The notes beneath the pieces are model-generated. The model made no database searches and was not told the DNA's origin. It saw nothing but the letters and a program-made list of their open reading frames with translations. Below, piece by piece: positions 7,014 through 14,835 of a DNA stretch of 64,000 bases. The stretch comes from Butyricimonas synergistica DSM 23225 (GTDB lineage: Bacteria > Bacteroidota > Bacteroidia > Bacteroidales > Marinifilaceae). Both the position numbers and the translations under genes were made by a program. The first letter of the stretch is position 1. Every line of letters starts with the position of its first letter. The stretch is from assembly GCF_000379665.1 (NCBI RefSeq), contig NZ_KB903370.1, positions 86,380 through 150,379 on the forward strand, in the 5' to 3' direction.

Positions 7014-7691
7014 TTATTTCATCTTATAGCGCAGCCAGACTATATCCGTCGGCCACCGCTCCACGCTTTCCAGTTTCAGACGGAACGGGTTGCATCCCGT
7101 GTCGGCTATACCGTCGAAAACGGCCGTCTGCCCTTTGCGCCCGTCAATGCCGGGGGCTACCATGATACTGACCTCGTCGATCAGTCCAGCCTCCAGAAAT
7201 CCGCCGCAGATATGCCCGCCCCCGACGATTGCAAGGCGTTTAACCCCGAAATGCTCGGACAGAGCTTCCATAGCTTTAGGCAGATCAATTCGTCCTTTTC
7301 CGACCGCAATCCAAGAAATACCTTGTTGCCGAAGTGTTTCCAGATACGCTTCGGATACTTCTTCACTGACGATGCAGAGTAACGGATGCCCGTCAGCCTC
7401 ATTCGCCTGCCAGCGCAGTTTCCCTCGCGTATCCACTACAATGGTGTATTCATCCGATTTTCGGGCAACATAAATGGAAGTCCTGCCTATCGGGGTTCCC
7501 TCCATTCGGGAAGATTCCTCTTTGACAGCCGTACATTCCAAAGCGGTAGTCACTCGCCCGGAAAGTTTCGAGCAAGAACCGAGTTTCTCCAACGCGATAT
7601 AGTATTCGTCCGCACTCAGTTGCCCGACCATCGGGCAGTCGATGCGGCCATCGACGGATGTCATCATGTGACTGATAATGTAAGGATTCAT
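7014..7691 (-). CDS. RibD C-terminal / dihydrofolate reductase-like protein
   Basis: 225 aa. The N-terminus MTSVDGRIDCP and the segment VGGGHICGGFLEAGLIDEVSIMVAPG are typical of the RibD C-terminal (DHFR-like) fold, an NADPH-dependent reductase domain that in RibD acts on riboflavin precursors. No deaminase domain is present and no riboflavin genes are nearby, so this belongs to the stand-alone DHFR-like group of unknown substrate. It is read with the downstream hydrolase and is preceded by a broken aldo/keto reductase gene. Confidence 0.8.
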   Translation of the reverse strand: MNPYIISHMMTSVDGRIDCPMVGQLSADEYYIALEKLGSCSKLSGRVTTALECTAVKEESSRMEGTPIGRTSIYVARKSDEYTIVVDTRGKLRWQANEADGHPLLCIVSEEVSEAYLETLRQQGISWIAVGKGRIDLPKAMEALSEHFGVKRLAIVGGGHICGGFLEAGLIDEVSIMVAPGIDGRKGQTAVFDGIADTGCNPFRLKLESVERWPTDIVWLRYKMK

Positions 7692-7787
7692 ATTTTACTG
7701 TTTTATAATAATCTGGAACAAAGGTAGCTCCGTTTAACCGATTCGTCATTAGACAGATTACGGATTGAGCTACCATTTTTACCGATT

Positions 7788-7979
7788 TTAGTGTCCGACC
7801 TGTTTTTGCTGTTCGGCGTTGTAACGATCTCCCACAACCGGAATGGCAACCACCGTATCTTCCAGTTCTCTCCACTCTTCCGGAGAGAAGGAAAATTCAA
7901 GCGTGCGCAGATTCTCTTCCAAATGCGACAGTTTCGTCGTTCCGGGAATCGGCACGATCCACGGCGGCTGATGTTCATT
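7788..7979 (-). pseudogene. Aldo/keto reductase, C-terminal fragment
   Basis: A frame of 63 codons ending at 7788 encodes PWIVPIPGTTKLSHLEENL followed by FSFSPEEWRELEDTV, the well-known C-terminal part of aldo/keto reductases (PGT-x-K-x-x-H-L-E-E-N binds the NADPH phosphate). A stop lies just upstream at 7980, and the barrel, including the catalytic Tyr/His, is gone. The rest of the gene has been deleted. This kind of reductase is a usual partner of the flavodoxin and cupin genes next door. Confidence 0.8.
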
Positions 7980-8046
7980 TTATTATCTTCTTTCATGGTT
8001 TCCATAAATCTTCATGTTTTAATGTTCTGCTACAAAGTTAAAAAGA

Positions 8047-8076
8047 GAGCCTCGCAACGTCTTTGCTGCGAGGCTC
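8047..8076 (-). terminator. Terminator hairpin of the repeated GAGGCTC family, copy 2
   Basis: Perfect 10-bp stem GAGCCTCGCA / TGCGAGGCTC with a 10-base loop, followed on the minus strand by a T-rich run. It lies downstream of the acetyltransferase fragment. Sequence outside the stem also matches copies 1 and 3 for about 25 bases. Confidence 0.75.
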
Positions 8077-8110
8077 AAAACACTTTGGCGGGAAGTTCAC
8101 TTCGTTAAAA

Positions 8111-8350
8111 TCACATGCCGTTTTTTATATGCCTGATCACTTTGGCGGGATTCCCGGCAACAATAGTGTCAGGCTCTACATCGCGCGTCACGACACTGCC
8201 GGCCCCGACCACTGCATTCTCACCGACGGTAACACCCGGAAGAATGGTCGCACCGGCTCCGATCCACGCCCGTCTACAGATATGTATAGGCTTGCAGGTA
8301 ATTACCCACCTATTTTCCAAATCGTGATTATTGGAGATAAATTCTTCCAT
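8111..8350 (-). pseudogene. Hexapeptide-repeat acetyltransferase, C-terminal fragment
   Basis: 79 codons. AWIGAGATILPGVTVGENAV, then GAGSVVTRDVEPDTIVAGNPAKVIR, is the last part of a left-handed beta-helix sugar or maltose O-acetyltransferase, a family normally about 185-200 aa. The N-terminal half with the catalytic His region is absent; the open frame starts only five bases from the flavodoxin stop. Most likely a truncated gene fused by deletion to its neighbour; a short expressed product cannot be ruled out. Confidence 0.7.
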
Positions 8351-8354
8351 AAAC

Positions 8355-8921
8355 TTACTTGCTTGCCTGTTTTGCCCATTCTCCGGCTTGCTTTACACCT
8401 CCATTAAGCAGTCTGCCCTCTTTCCACACGATTTTCGGGTAGAGTTTCTTGAGCTGTTTGACACTGCCCGTTATCGAACTTCCGCCGGAAGTGGCGAACG
8501 GAATGACAGTTTTACCGGAGAAGTCGTATTTTTCGAGGAACGTATTGACCGGACGCGGACACAAATCCCACCAAATCGGATACCCCACGAATATCACGTC
8601 ATAATCTTTCGGGGCAACAGATTCACCGCCCAATTCCGGTCGTGAATTCTCGGTATTCATTTCAACCGAACTTCGGCTTTTCTTGTTGTTCCAATCGAGG
8701 TCGGCTGATGTGTAGGCTTTAGCGGGAGTTATCCGGTAAAGTTTGCCGCCGGTTGCTTTGGCAATGGCATCCGCTACTTTTTCAGTTGTTCCGGTGCAGG
8801 AAAAATAGGCGACAAGGATTTTTTTGTCCGATGACGCACTGGTGTCCGTGACTTGTTTCTGCGCATTTGCCGCGCCGCTGAAACTGATAAGGCTCATAAG
8901 TATCAATATTACGTGTTTCAT
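8355..8921 (-). CDS. Exported flavodoxin-like protein
   Basis: 188 aa. A signal peptide (MKHVILILMSLISFSGAANA) precedes a flavodoxin fold: VAYFSCTGTTEKVA is the FMN-phosphate loop, GYPIWWDLCPRPV and FATSGGSSI are the two FMN isoalloxazine loops. It is of the flavodoxin_4 type common in gut anaerobes. Export of a flavodoxin is unusual but recurrent in Bacteroidales. It starts one base after the CMD-cupin gene ends, so the two are probably co-transcribed from the AraC-linked promoter. Electron partner unknown. Confidence 0.85.
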   Translation of the reverse strand: MKHVILILMSLISFSGAANAQKQVTDTSASSDKKILVAYFSCTGTTEKVADAIAKATGGKLYRITPAKAYTSADLDWNNKKSRSSVEMNTENSRPELGGESVAPKDYDVIFVGYPIWWDLCPRPVNTFLEKYDFSGKTVIPFATSGGSSITGSVKQLKKLYPKIVWKEGRLLNGGVKQAGEWAKQASK

Positions 8922-8922
8922 C

Positions 8923-9753
8923 TCATTTTAATTTTGAATACTCTTTATCACTTACAGGCTCAAGCCATTCGTTGCTGTTATTCTCGCCGGGGACCTCAAT
9001 GGCAAGGTGGGAAAACCAACTGCCGGGAGCCGCCCCGTGCCAGTGTTTCACGCCCGCCGGAATATGGATAGCATCACCGGGCCGCAATTCGACCGCCTTT
9101 TTTCCCCATTCCTGATAATAACCGCGGCCACCCACGCACACGAGCGTCTGTCCGCCGCCTTTTGTGGCGTGGTGTACATGCCAGTTGTTGCGGCAACCCG
9201 GCTCAAAAGTGACATTTACGACAGGAACGCCAGCCGTCACCACGGGCGCAACATAGCTTTGTCCGATAAAATACTTGGCATAGGCATCATTCGGCTTGCC
9301 GACTGGAAAAATGATGGTTTGTGCATATGCTTCAAGCGAACCGACTGCAGTACTATCGGCATTTTCGGTCCAAACTTCTTTTGCCATACGAAAAGCTGCC
9401 CATGCCTTGGGCCAGCCTGCATAGAAGGCGGCATGGGTGAGGATTTCGGCCATTTCGGTTTTGCTTACTCCGTTTTTCTTCGCCGATTCAAGGTGATACT
9501 TGAACGAAGAGTCGGTCAATCCCTGCGACATGAGGGCGACCACCGTTACGATGGAACGGTCACGGAGCGAAAGCAGGTCGTTGCGGCTCCAGACCTCCCC
9601 GAAAAGGATGTCGTCATTGAGATGCGCGAACTCGGGAGCGAACTCGCCGAGCGCGTCACGTCCGGCTGTTTGCTTGATTTTTACTTGTGATCTTGCCATG
9701 ATTGGAAATATTAAAGTTAATAATAAAACCCATGAAGTTACTTTTGTTTTCAT
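8923..9753 (-). CDS. Exported carboxymuconolactone decarboxylase-cupin fusion
   Basis: 276 aa from the ATG at 9753, chosen because it gives a signal peptide (MKTKVTSWVLLLTLIFPIMARS); the frame is open to 9852 but that leader is not signal-like. Residues ~30-140 are a carboxymuconolactone decarboxylase/AhpD-like helical domain (ALGEFAPEFAHLNDDILFGE, then AEILTHAAFYAGWPKAW). Residues ~160-255 are a cupin with metal-ligand histidines NWHVHHATKGGGQT and PAGVKHWHGA. The AhpD-type CxxC is not seen, so peroxidase-partner activity is unlikely; a decarboxylase or isomerase role is possible. Two-domain proteins of this kind usually neighbour flavodoxin, aldo/keto reductase and AraC genes. Confidence 0.85.
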   Translation of the reverse strand: MKTKVTSWVLLLTLIFPIMARSQVKIKQTAGRDALGEFAPEFAHLNDDILFGEVWSRNDLLSLRDRSIVTVVALMSQGLTDSSFKYHLESAKKNGVSKTEMAEILTHAAFYAGWPKAWAAFRMAKEVWTENADSTAVGSLEAYAQTIIFPVGKPNDAYAKYFIGQSYVAPVVTAGVPVVNVTFEPGCRNNWHVHHATKGGGQTLVCVGGRGYYQEWGKKAVELRPGDAIHIPAGVKHWHGAAPGSWFSHLAIEVPGENNSNEWLEPVSDKEYSKLK

Positions 9754-9820
9754 ACCGTTTGATTTTAATTCTGCTTTTATGGAGATCGGCATTCGATTCT
9801 CAAATGCAAAGATACGAAAC

Positions 9821-9850
9821 GAGCCTTGCAGCGACTTTGCTGCAAAGCTC
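9821..9850 (-). terminator. Terminator hairpin of the repeated GAGGCTC family, copy 3
   Basis: Stem GAGCCTTGCA / TGCAAAGCTC (one mismatch) with a 10-base loop, after the AraC gene stop on the minus strand and before the CMD-cupin start. It may end AraC transcription or attenuate read-through. Confidence 0.6.
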
Positions 9851-9875
9851 AAATTTCTTTGTCAGGAGGTTCATT

Positions 9876-10688
9876 TTACCAAGATGGAGCTGCCCCGTAT
9901 GCCTCCTTGTATATTTTGGAGAAATGCGACAAATTTTTGAAACCTACGTCGAAGCAGGCTTCCGTTACCTTCTTTTTCCCCGATTTGATCAAGTCATGAG
10001 CAGCTTCGAGGCGCCGTTTGATGATCCATTTTTGAGGTGTCAGGTTGCTCACTTTAGCAAAATCCCGTTTGAACGTGGCCAGGCTGCGCCCCGTGTAGCT
10101 TGCGATTTCCTCCATCGACAAGTCGCACATATAGTTCTCGTTCAGGTAATCAAGAATGTCTATTTTCCAAGGTTCGACGAAATCGAACAGCGAAGCATAA
10201 AGGTTCCTGTCCGTGTTGAGTAAGACATAGACGCCCTCGATCATCTTCAATTTCAGAATATCCTCCGAAGGCTTCTCTCCGGCATCGAAATAAGGGACAA
10301 CCGACTCGAACAGAGAGCGGATATCCGGTCGGTTGTTCGGCAACACACGCAGACTCACCTTTTCGCGCTTTGAATCAACAGGAATCTCTTGACGGTTGAG
10401 TGTTTGGTAAAACTCCCGAAGAAAAGCCCTTGAAAATTTCAACGTGATAGAGCGATAGGGTTCCTCATCCTTTACGTGTTTCTGTAACCACATCCTGTTG
10501 TCACGTCGCATGAAAGCGCAATCCCCCGGGTGCAAAACCGTTTTCTTTCCACGTTCCTCGATTTCCAATTCTCCGGAACACAGATAAATAAGCGTATGTT
10601 CCCGATTTTCGTGGGCGCATCTCCGGTCATCGGTAAAATAACTCGCGATAAGCACATTCGAGCAATTGAATACATCAAGTTTTTCCAT
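9876..10688 (-). CDS. AraC-family transcriptional regulator
   Basis: 270 aa. The N-terminal ~150 residues form a cupin-like sensor (HTLIYLCSGELEIEERGKKT, then HPGDCAFMRRDN). The C-terminal ~100 residues have two helix-turn-helix units: LSMEEIASYTGRSLATFKRDF and KVTEACFDVGFKNLSHFSKI, the standard AraC DNA-binding domain. Placed upstream of the CMD-cupin/flavodoxin genes in the same direction, it is the likely local activator of that redox cluster. Effector unknown. Confidence 0.9.
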   Translation of the reverse strand: MEKLDVFNCSNVLIASYFTDDRRCAHENREHTLIYLCSGELEIEERGKKTVLHPGDCAFMRRDNRMWLQKHVKDEEPYRSITLKFSRAFLREFYQTLNRQEIPVDSKREKVSLRVLPNNRPDIRSLFESVVPYFDAGEKPSEDILKLKMIEGVYVLLNTDRNLYASLFDFVEPWKIDILDYLNENYMCDLSMEEIASYTGRSLATFKRDFAKVSNLTPQKWIIKRRLEAAHDLIKSGKKKVTEACFDVGFKNLSHFSKIYKEAYGAAPSW

Positions 10689-10933
10689 ATTCTTGGCTTT
10701 TTATTTTTGCAAAAATAGTGCATTATTTTCAGACATTGTTTGTTATAGGGATCATTTTGAAGTCAAACATTTTTTTCATTTTCAATTTTCAATTGAATTT
10801 TGTCACCCATTTTCCGTTTTTTCCTGTCGTAAATAGGGTCTTTAAAATAAAAAGAGAATTGAAGTACCCTATTTTAACCATTCGTTCGTTATAAACGAGA
10901 AAGAGAAAATATAACTAAACTAATAACAGGAAC
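10689..10933. promoter_or_regulatory. Divergent promoter region with a 9-bp inverted repeat
   Basis: This 245-base AT-rich gap separates the AraC gene (minus) and the LolA-like operon (plus), so it should hold both promoters. It contains AAATAGGGT at 10831-10839 and its exact complement ACCCTATTT at 10866-10874, 26 bases apart, upstream of the operon start. I see no confident TAnnTTTG box. The inverted repeat could be an operator or an RNA stem. Confidence 0.4.
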
Positions 10934-11686
10934 ATGACGAAAAGATTCATCTTTATCTGTTGCGTTTTGCTATTTGGCGGAAGCCTTAGCGCGCAAGAAC
11001 TCACGGCAAAGCAAATTCTGGAAAAAGTGACCAGTAACAAACAAGGGGAAACCCTGTACTCGGAAGTCACCATGACCATCGTGCGCCCGACGTGGACGCG
11101 GGTTGTAGGCGTAAAGAACTGGACAAAAGGAGAAAAGTACTCCCTGATCCTGATCACTTCGCCGGCAAAAGACAAGGGACAAGCTTTCCTGAAAAGGGAT
11201 AAAGACTTGTGGAACTGGATGCCGAGCATCGACCGGATGGTAAAAATGTCCTCCTCCGTCATGGGACAATCCTGGATGGGAAGCGATTTCACGAACGATG
11301 ATATGACAAAACACTCGTCCAAGCTGGAAGATTACACCCACGAGCTGAACGGAACGGAAAACGTGAGGGGCGACGAGTGCTACAAACTGACTCTCGTTCC
11401 CAGGGAAGAGGCGGCAGTGGTGTGGGGAAAGATCGTCATGTGGATTACCAAAAAAGATTTTATCGAGGTGAAATCGGAATTTTATGATGAAGATGGTGTT
11501 CTGATCAATACTTATAACGGTTACGACATCAAGGAATACCAGGGACGGAAGATTCCTTCCCGGCTGGAAGTGGTCCCGGCAGACAAGCCGAACCAGAAGA
11601 CCGTCCTGACCGTGCTCAAGAACGACTTCAACAAACCCATGAGTGACGACTTCTTTTCCCAACAAAACATGAAAAAACTTAGATAA
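10934..11686 (+). CDS. LolA-like outer-membrane lipoprotein-sorting protein
   Basis: 250 aa with a signal peptide (MTKRFIFICCVLLFGGSLSA). The body fits the LolA-like PF17131 family: QILEKVTSNKQGETLYSEVTMT near the start, then DLWNWMPSIDRMVKMSSSV and MGSDFTNDDM. These periplasmic half-barrels bind lipid-like cargo. It opens a five-gene operon with two permeases, an ATPase and a barrel, with gaps of one base or overlaps between the coding regions. In Proteobacteria this family usually goes with an MMPL/RND pump and a DUF1302 porin; here an ABC system takes that place (inference). Confidence 0.85.
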   Translation: MTKRFIFICCVLLFGGSLSAQELTAKQILEKVTSNKQGETLYSEVTMTIVRPTWTRVVGVKNWTKGEKYSLILITSPAKDKGQAFLKRDKDLWNWMPSIDRMVKMSSSVMGQSWMGSDFTNDDMTKHSSKLEDYTHELNGTENVRGDECYKLTLVPREEAAVVWGKIVMWITKKDFIEVKSEFYDEDGVLINTYNGYDIKEYQGRKIPSRLEVVPADKPNQKTVLTVLKNDFNKPMSDDFFSQQNMKKLR

Positions 11687-11687
11687 C

Positions 11688-12902
11688 ATGATAAAACTCG
11701 CCTGGCGAAATATATGGCGCAACTCCCGGAGAACCTGTATCACGGTTGCCTCCGTGTTTTCAGCCGTACTATTCAGCATATTAACCATATCCCTATCCGA
11801 CGGGAGCTGGAACAAGCTCATGGACAACCTCCTGCGTACCCAAGTCGGACACATCGAAATTCACCAGAAAGGATACCGGGAGGAGAAAACGATAGACAAT
11901 TACATGACGATGGACGAGGCCACGATCGAGAAATTGCGTACCCTGCCCCACATCACGAACGTATCGCCGAGGGTGGAAACTTTTGCCATGGCTTCCTCCG
12001 ACAAGACCACGAAAGGGGTCGGCATCGTGGGGATCGACCCCGTGCAGGAAGACTACAAATCTTCGCTATCCCAACGTATCGTCAAGGGCAATTACCTGAA
12101 ACAGGATGATGACGGCGTCCTGCTCGGCAAAGGGTTGAGCGAGTTCCTGCAAGTGCAGGTCGGCGACACGATTGCCCTCATGGGACAAGGCTACCACGGC
12201 ACGAATGCCATCGGGTTGTTTCCCGTCCGGGGCATCGTGTCTATCATTATCCCGGAAATGGACAAAGGCTTTATATACATGACACTCCCGAGCGCCCATT
12301 CGTATATCAACATGGAGGACGGGTACAGCGGGATGCTCATTTCCATTGACAAAGACGAGAACTTGGAAAAAGCACGCGACGCCGTGTTGACCTCCATAGA
12401 TGCCTCCCCGTATGACGTGATGCGCTGGCAGGAATCCATGGAAAACCTGCTGACGCAATCAAGAGCGAATAAAGTATTTTCCAAAATCATCATGTTCATC
12501 CTGTACGTGATCGTGGGATTCGGAATCCTGGGAACCGTGATCATGATGACGAACGAACGCAGGCACGAGTTCGGGGTGGTCGTCGCCCTGGGCATGAAAC
12601 GGCAAACACTGTCGAACGTCGTGTGCATGGAGTTGTTCTTCATGACGCTTCTGGGGGCTTGCCTGGCAATAGCGGTCAGCATCCCGATCACGTTCTATTT
12701 CAGCTACTACCCCATCCGACTCACGGGAGAACTGGCAAAAATCGCGCTCGGGTACGGCATGGAACCCGTGATCCCCATGGCTACCAGCGCGCACATTTAC
12801 ATCAACCAGGCGCTGGTCATTCTATTTATCACGTGCCTGACGATCACGTACCCCATCAGTAAAATACTTCAACTCAAAGTCAATAAAGCCATTCGCCCAT
12901 GA
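11688..12902 (+). CDS. ABC transporter permease, FtsX/LolC-E type
   Basis: 404 aa. WRNIWRNSRRTCITV is the usual cytoplasmic start before membrane helix 1 (VFSAVLFSILTISL). A ~230-residue periplasmic domain (MacB-like) follows, then three helices in the last ~140 residues (IIMFILYVIVGFGILGTVIMM, a helix at MTLLGACLAIAVSIPI, and VILFITCLTITYPI). This four-helix plan is that of mechanotransmission permeases such as LolC/E and MacB, which push cargo in the periplasm and do not move it across the membrane. Starts one base after the LolA-like gene. Confidence 0.9.
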   Translation: MIKLAWRNIWRNSRRTCITVASVFSAVLFSILTISLSDGSWNKLMDNLLRTQVGHIEIHQKGYREEKTIDNYMTMDEATIEKLRTLPHITNVSPRVETFAMASSDKTTKGVGIVGIDPVQEDYKSSLSQRIVKGNYLKQDDDGVLLGKGLSEFLQVQVGDTIALMGQGYHGTNAIGLFPVRGIVSIIIPEMDKGFIYMTLPSAHSYINMEDGYSGMLISIDKDENLEKARDAVLTSIDASPYDVMRWQESMENLLTQSRANKVFSKIIMFILYVIVGFGILGTVIMMTNERRHEFGVVVALGMKRQTLSNVVCMELFFMTLLGACLAIAVSIPITFYFSYYPIRLTGELAKIALGYGMEPVIPMATSAHIYINQALVILFITCLTITYPISKILQLKVNKAIRP

Positions 12903-14131
12903 AAATAACACTCATGCTGATGCGCCTGTCATGGAAAAACATCTGGCGCAACAAATTCCGCAGTATATTGATCCTTAGCGCAATTGCCATCGGGCTCTTT
13001 GCCGGGACCTTCACGGTCGCGTTCATCGCGGGCTGGGGACGTGCCACGATCGAAACGGAAATATGCAACCAACTATCGCACACGCAAATACACACGCCTG
13101 ACTTCAGTTACAATTACGATATCAATTCCTATTTCCTCGAGGATCGGATAGCCCCGGTCGTTGACTCGGTAACCCACTTGAATAGCGTAAGTTACAGGTT
13201 GAAACTATACGGGGTACTTGCTTCCGCCTCCAACACCGTGGGGACGTTCGTCCATGCTATCGACCCGGAGGAAGAAAAGGCGACCACCACGATCTACCAG
13301 TATATCCCCGATTCACTCGGTACATTCCTGGAAAAGGATAAATTACCCATCGTGATCAGCCAAAGGACGGCAAAGAAATTGAACGCCCGCTTAAAGACCA
13401 AAGTGGTGCTCTCGCTCCAGGACGTCAACGGCGATATGCAAAGCGTGGCATTCCGCGTGGGAGGAATCTTCAAGACAAACAACAGCATGTTTGACGAATC
13501 CACTATATTCGTGCGAAAAAGCGATATTCTTCCCTACACGGGGCTACCGGAAGGCGTGGCGCACGAGGCAGCCATCCTCGCCAGCAACGTCAGTACCGGC
13601 AAGGAAATCACGAAAGCCTTGGGTAAAGCCCTTCCCGACATGGATGTGCAAGGCTGGAACGAATTGCAACCGGCTCTCAGGCTTATTCACGCGTGGACAG
13701 ACCTGATCAACGTGATTATCTTATCCATATTCCTCGTGGCGCTCTCTTTCGGTATCGTGAACACGATGCTTATGGCCGTGCTGGAACGCACGAAAGAATT
13801 GGGCGTGCTTGCCTGCATCGGGATGAACAAAAGGAATATATTCAAGATGGTGATGTTTGAAACGCTGTGCCTGACCGTCGTGGGCAGCGGGATAGGCATC
13901 TTGCTGGCGTCGTGGGTCATCGGGTACACGGGAGAACACGGCATAGACCTCGGGTTCATGCTCAATGCCAATTACGAACGCTTCGGGTTTAGCTCGGTGG
14001 TTTACCCGATACTGGAAACCCGGGCTTTCCTGGAGATCATCGCGCTCGTGGTCATTACCGGTATTATATCAGCGATCTACCCCGCCCGGAAAGCATTGAA
14101 GATCAATTCCTGGGAAGCTACAAAATGTTAA
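12899..14131 (+). CDS. ABC transporter permease, FtsX/LolC-E type, second subunit
   Basis: 410 aa with the same four-helix plan as the preceding gene: LSWKNIWRNKFRSILIL then a helix, a large periplasmic part, and helices at VIILSIFLVALSFGIVNTM, LCLTVVGSGIGILLASWVIG and IIALVVITGIISAIY. It overlaps the upstream gene by four bases (ATGA), which points to translational coupling and a heterodimeric permease like LolC-LolE. Confidence 0.9.
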   Translation: MKITLMLMRLSWKNIWRNKFRSILILSAIAIGLFAGTFTVAFIAGWGRATIETEICNQLSHTQIHTPDFSYNYDINSYFLEDRIAPVVDSVTHLNSVSYRLKLYGVLASASNTVGTFVHAIDPEEEKATTTIYQYIPDSLGTFLEKDKLPIVISQRTAKKLNARLKTKVVLSLQDVNGDMQSVAFRVGGIFKTNNSMFDESTIFVRKSDILPYTGLPEGVAHEAAILASNVSTGKEITKALGKALPDMDVQGWNELQPALRLIHAWTDLINVIILSIFLVALSFGIVNTMLMAVLERTKELGVLACIGMNKRNIFKMVMFETLCLTVVGSGIGILLASWVIGYTGEHGIDLGFMLNANYERFGFSSVVYPILETRAFLEIIALVVITGIISAIYPARKALKINSWEATKC

Positions 14132-14835
14132 CAACTAAAACCAATACCATTATGCCAATCATAGAAACCATTAATTTATACAAGACATACAAAGACCAAA
14201 CGTCTGAAGTACACGCCGTTGACAACGTAAATATCAGTATTGCCGAGGGGGAATTCACAGCCATCGTGGGTCCCTCCGGCTCCGGCAAGACCACTCTGCT
14301 GAACCTGATCGGGGGATTGGATACCCCAACTTCCGGGAATCTGTTTATTGACGGGCAAGACATCTCGCGCTTGAAACCCAAGGAAATGGTAGATTTCCGG
14401 TTGCACCATATCGGGTTCGTGTTCCAGTCGTTCAACCTTATCCCCGTGCTAAGCGCCAAAGAAAATGTCGCTTTTGTCATGGAACTGCAAGGACGGAAAA
14501 AAGGTGAACGGGACACGCGGGCACAAGAACTGCTGGAAGCCGTGGGGCTTGGCGACCGGGCAAACAGCCGCCCTTCCAAACTTTCCGGCGGACAACAGCA
14601 GCGTGTGGCGGTGGCTCGTGCCTTGGCATCGAAACCCAAATTCATCCTTGCCGACGAGCCTACCGCGAACCTGGATAGCAAATCCGCCGAAAACCTTTTG
14701 GATATGATGGAAAAACTCAACCAGAAAGAGAATATCACGTTCGTGTTCTCGACACACGACCCGCGGATCATGTCAAAAGCAAGGCGGATCATCACCCTCG
14801 AAGACGGTAAAATCATTAACGACATCGTGAAATGA
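14125..14835 (+). CDS. ABC transporter ATP-binding protein, LolD/MacB type
   Basis: 236 aa if read from ATG 14125, which overlaps the permease end by seven bases; ATG 14152 (MPIIETINLYKTYK) is an equally good start and fits the family better. Walker A is GPSGSGKTTLLNLIGG, the signature LSGGQQQRVAVARAL and Walker B ILADEPTANLD, all complete. The family powers FtsX-type permeases. It is followed with a four-base overlap by the barrel gene. Confidence 0.92.
   Translation: MLTTKTNTIMPIIETINLYKTYKDQTSEVHAVDNVNISIAEGEFTAIVGPSGSGKTTLLNLIGGLDTPTSGNLFIDGQDISRLKPKEMVDFRLHHIGFVFQSFNLIPVLSAKENVAFVMELQGRKKGERDTRAQELLEAVGLGDRANSRPSKLSGGQQQRVAVARALASKPKFILADEPTANLDSKSAENLLDMMEKLNQKENITFVFSTHDPRIMSKARRIITLEDGKIINDIVK

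Noticed and set aside
10970-11854. Long minus-strand frame opposite the LolA-like gene
   Set aside because: Shadow of real genes on the plus strand; residue mix is not protein-like and no motif is present.
14118-14825. Long minus-strand frame opposite the ABC ATPase
   Set aside because: Antisense of a gene with complete Walker motifs; Ser/Arg-rich shadow.
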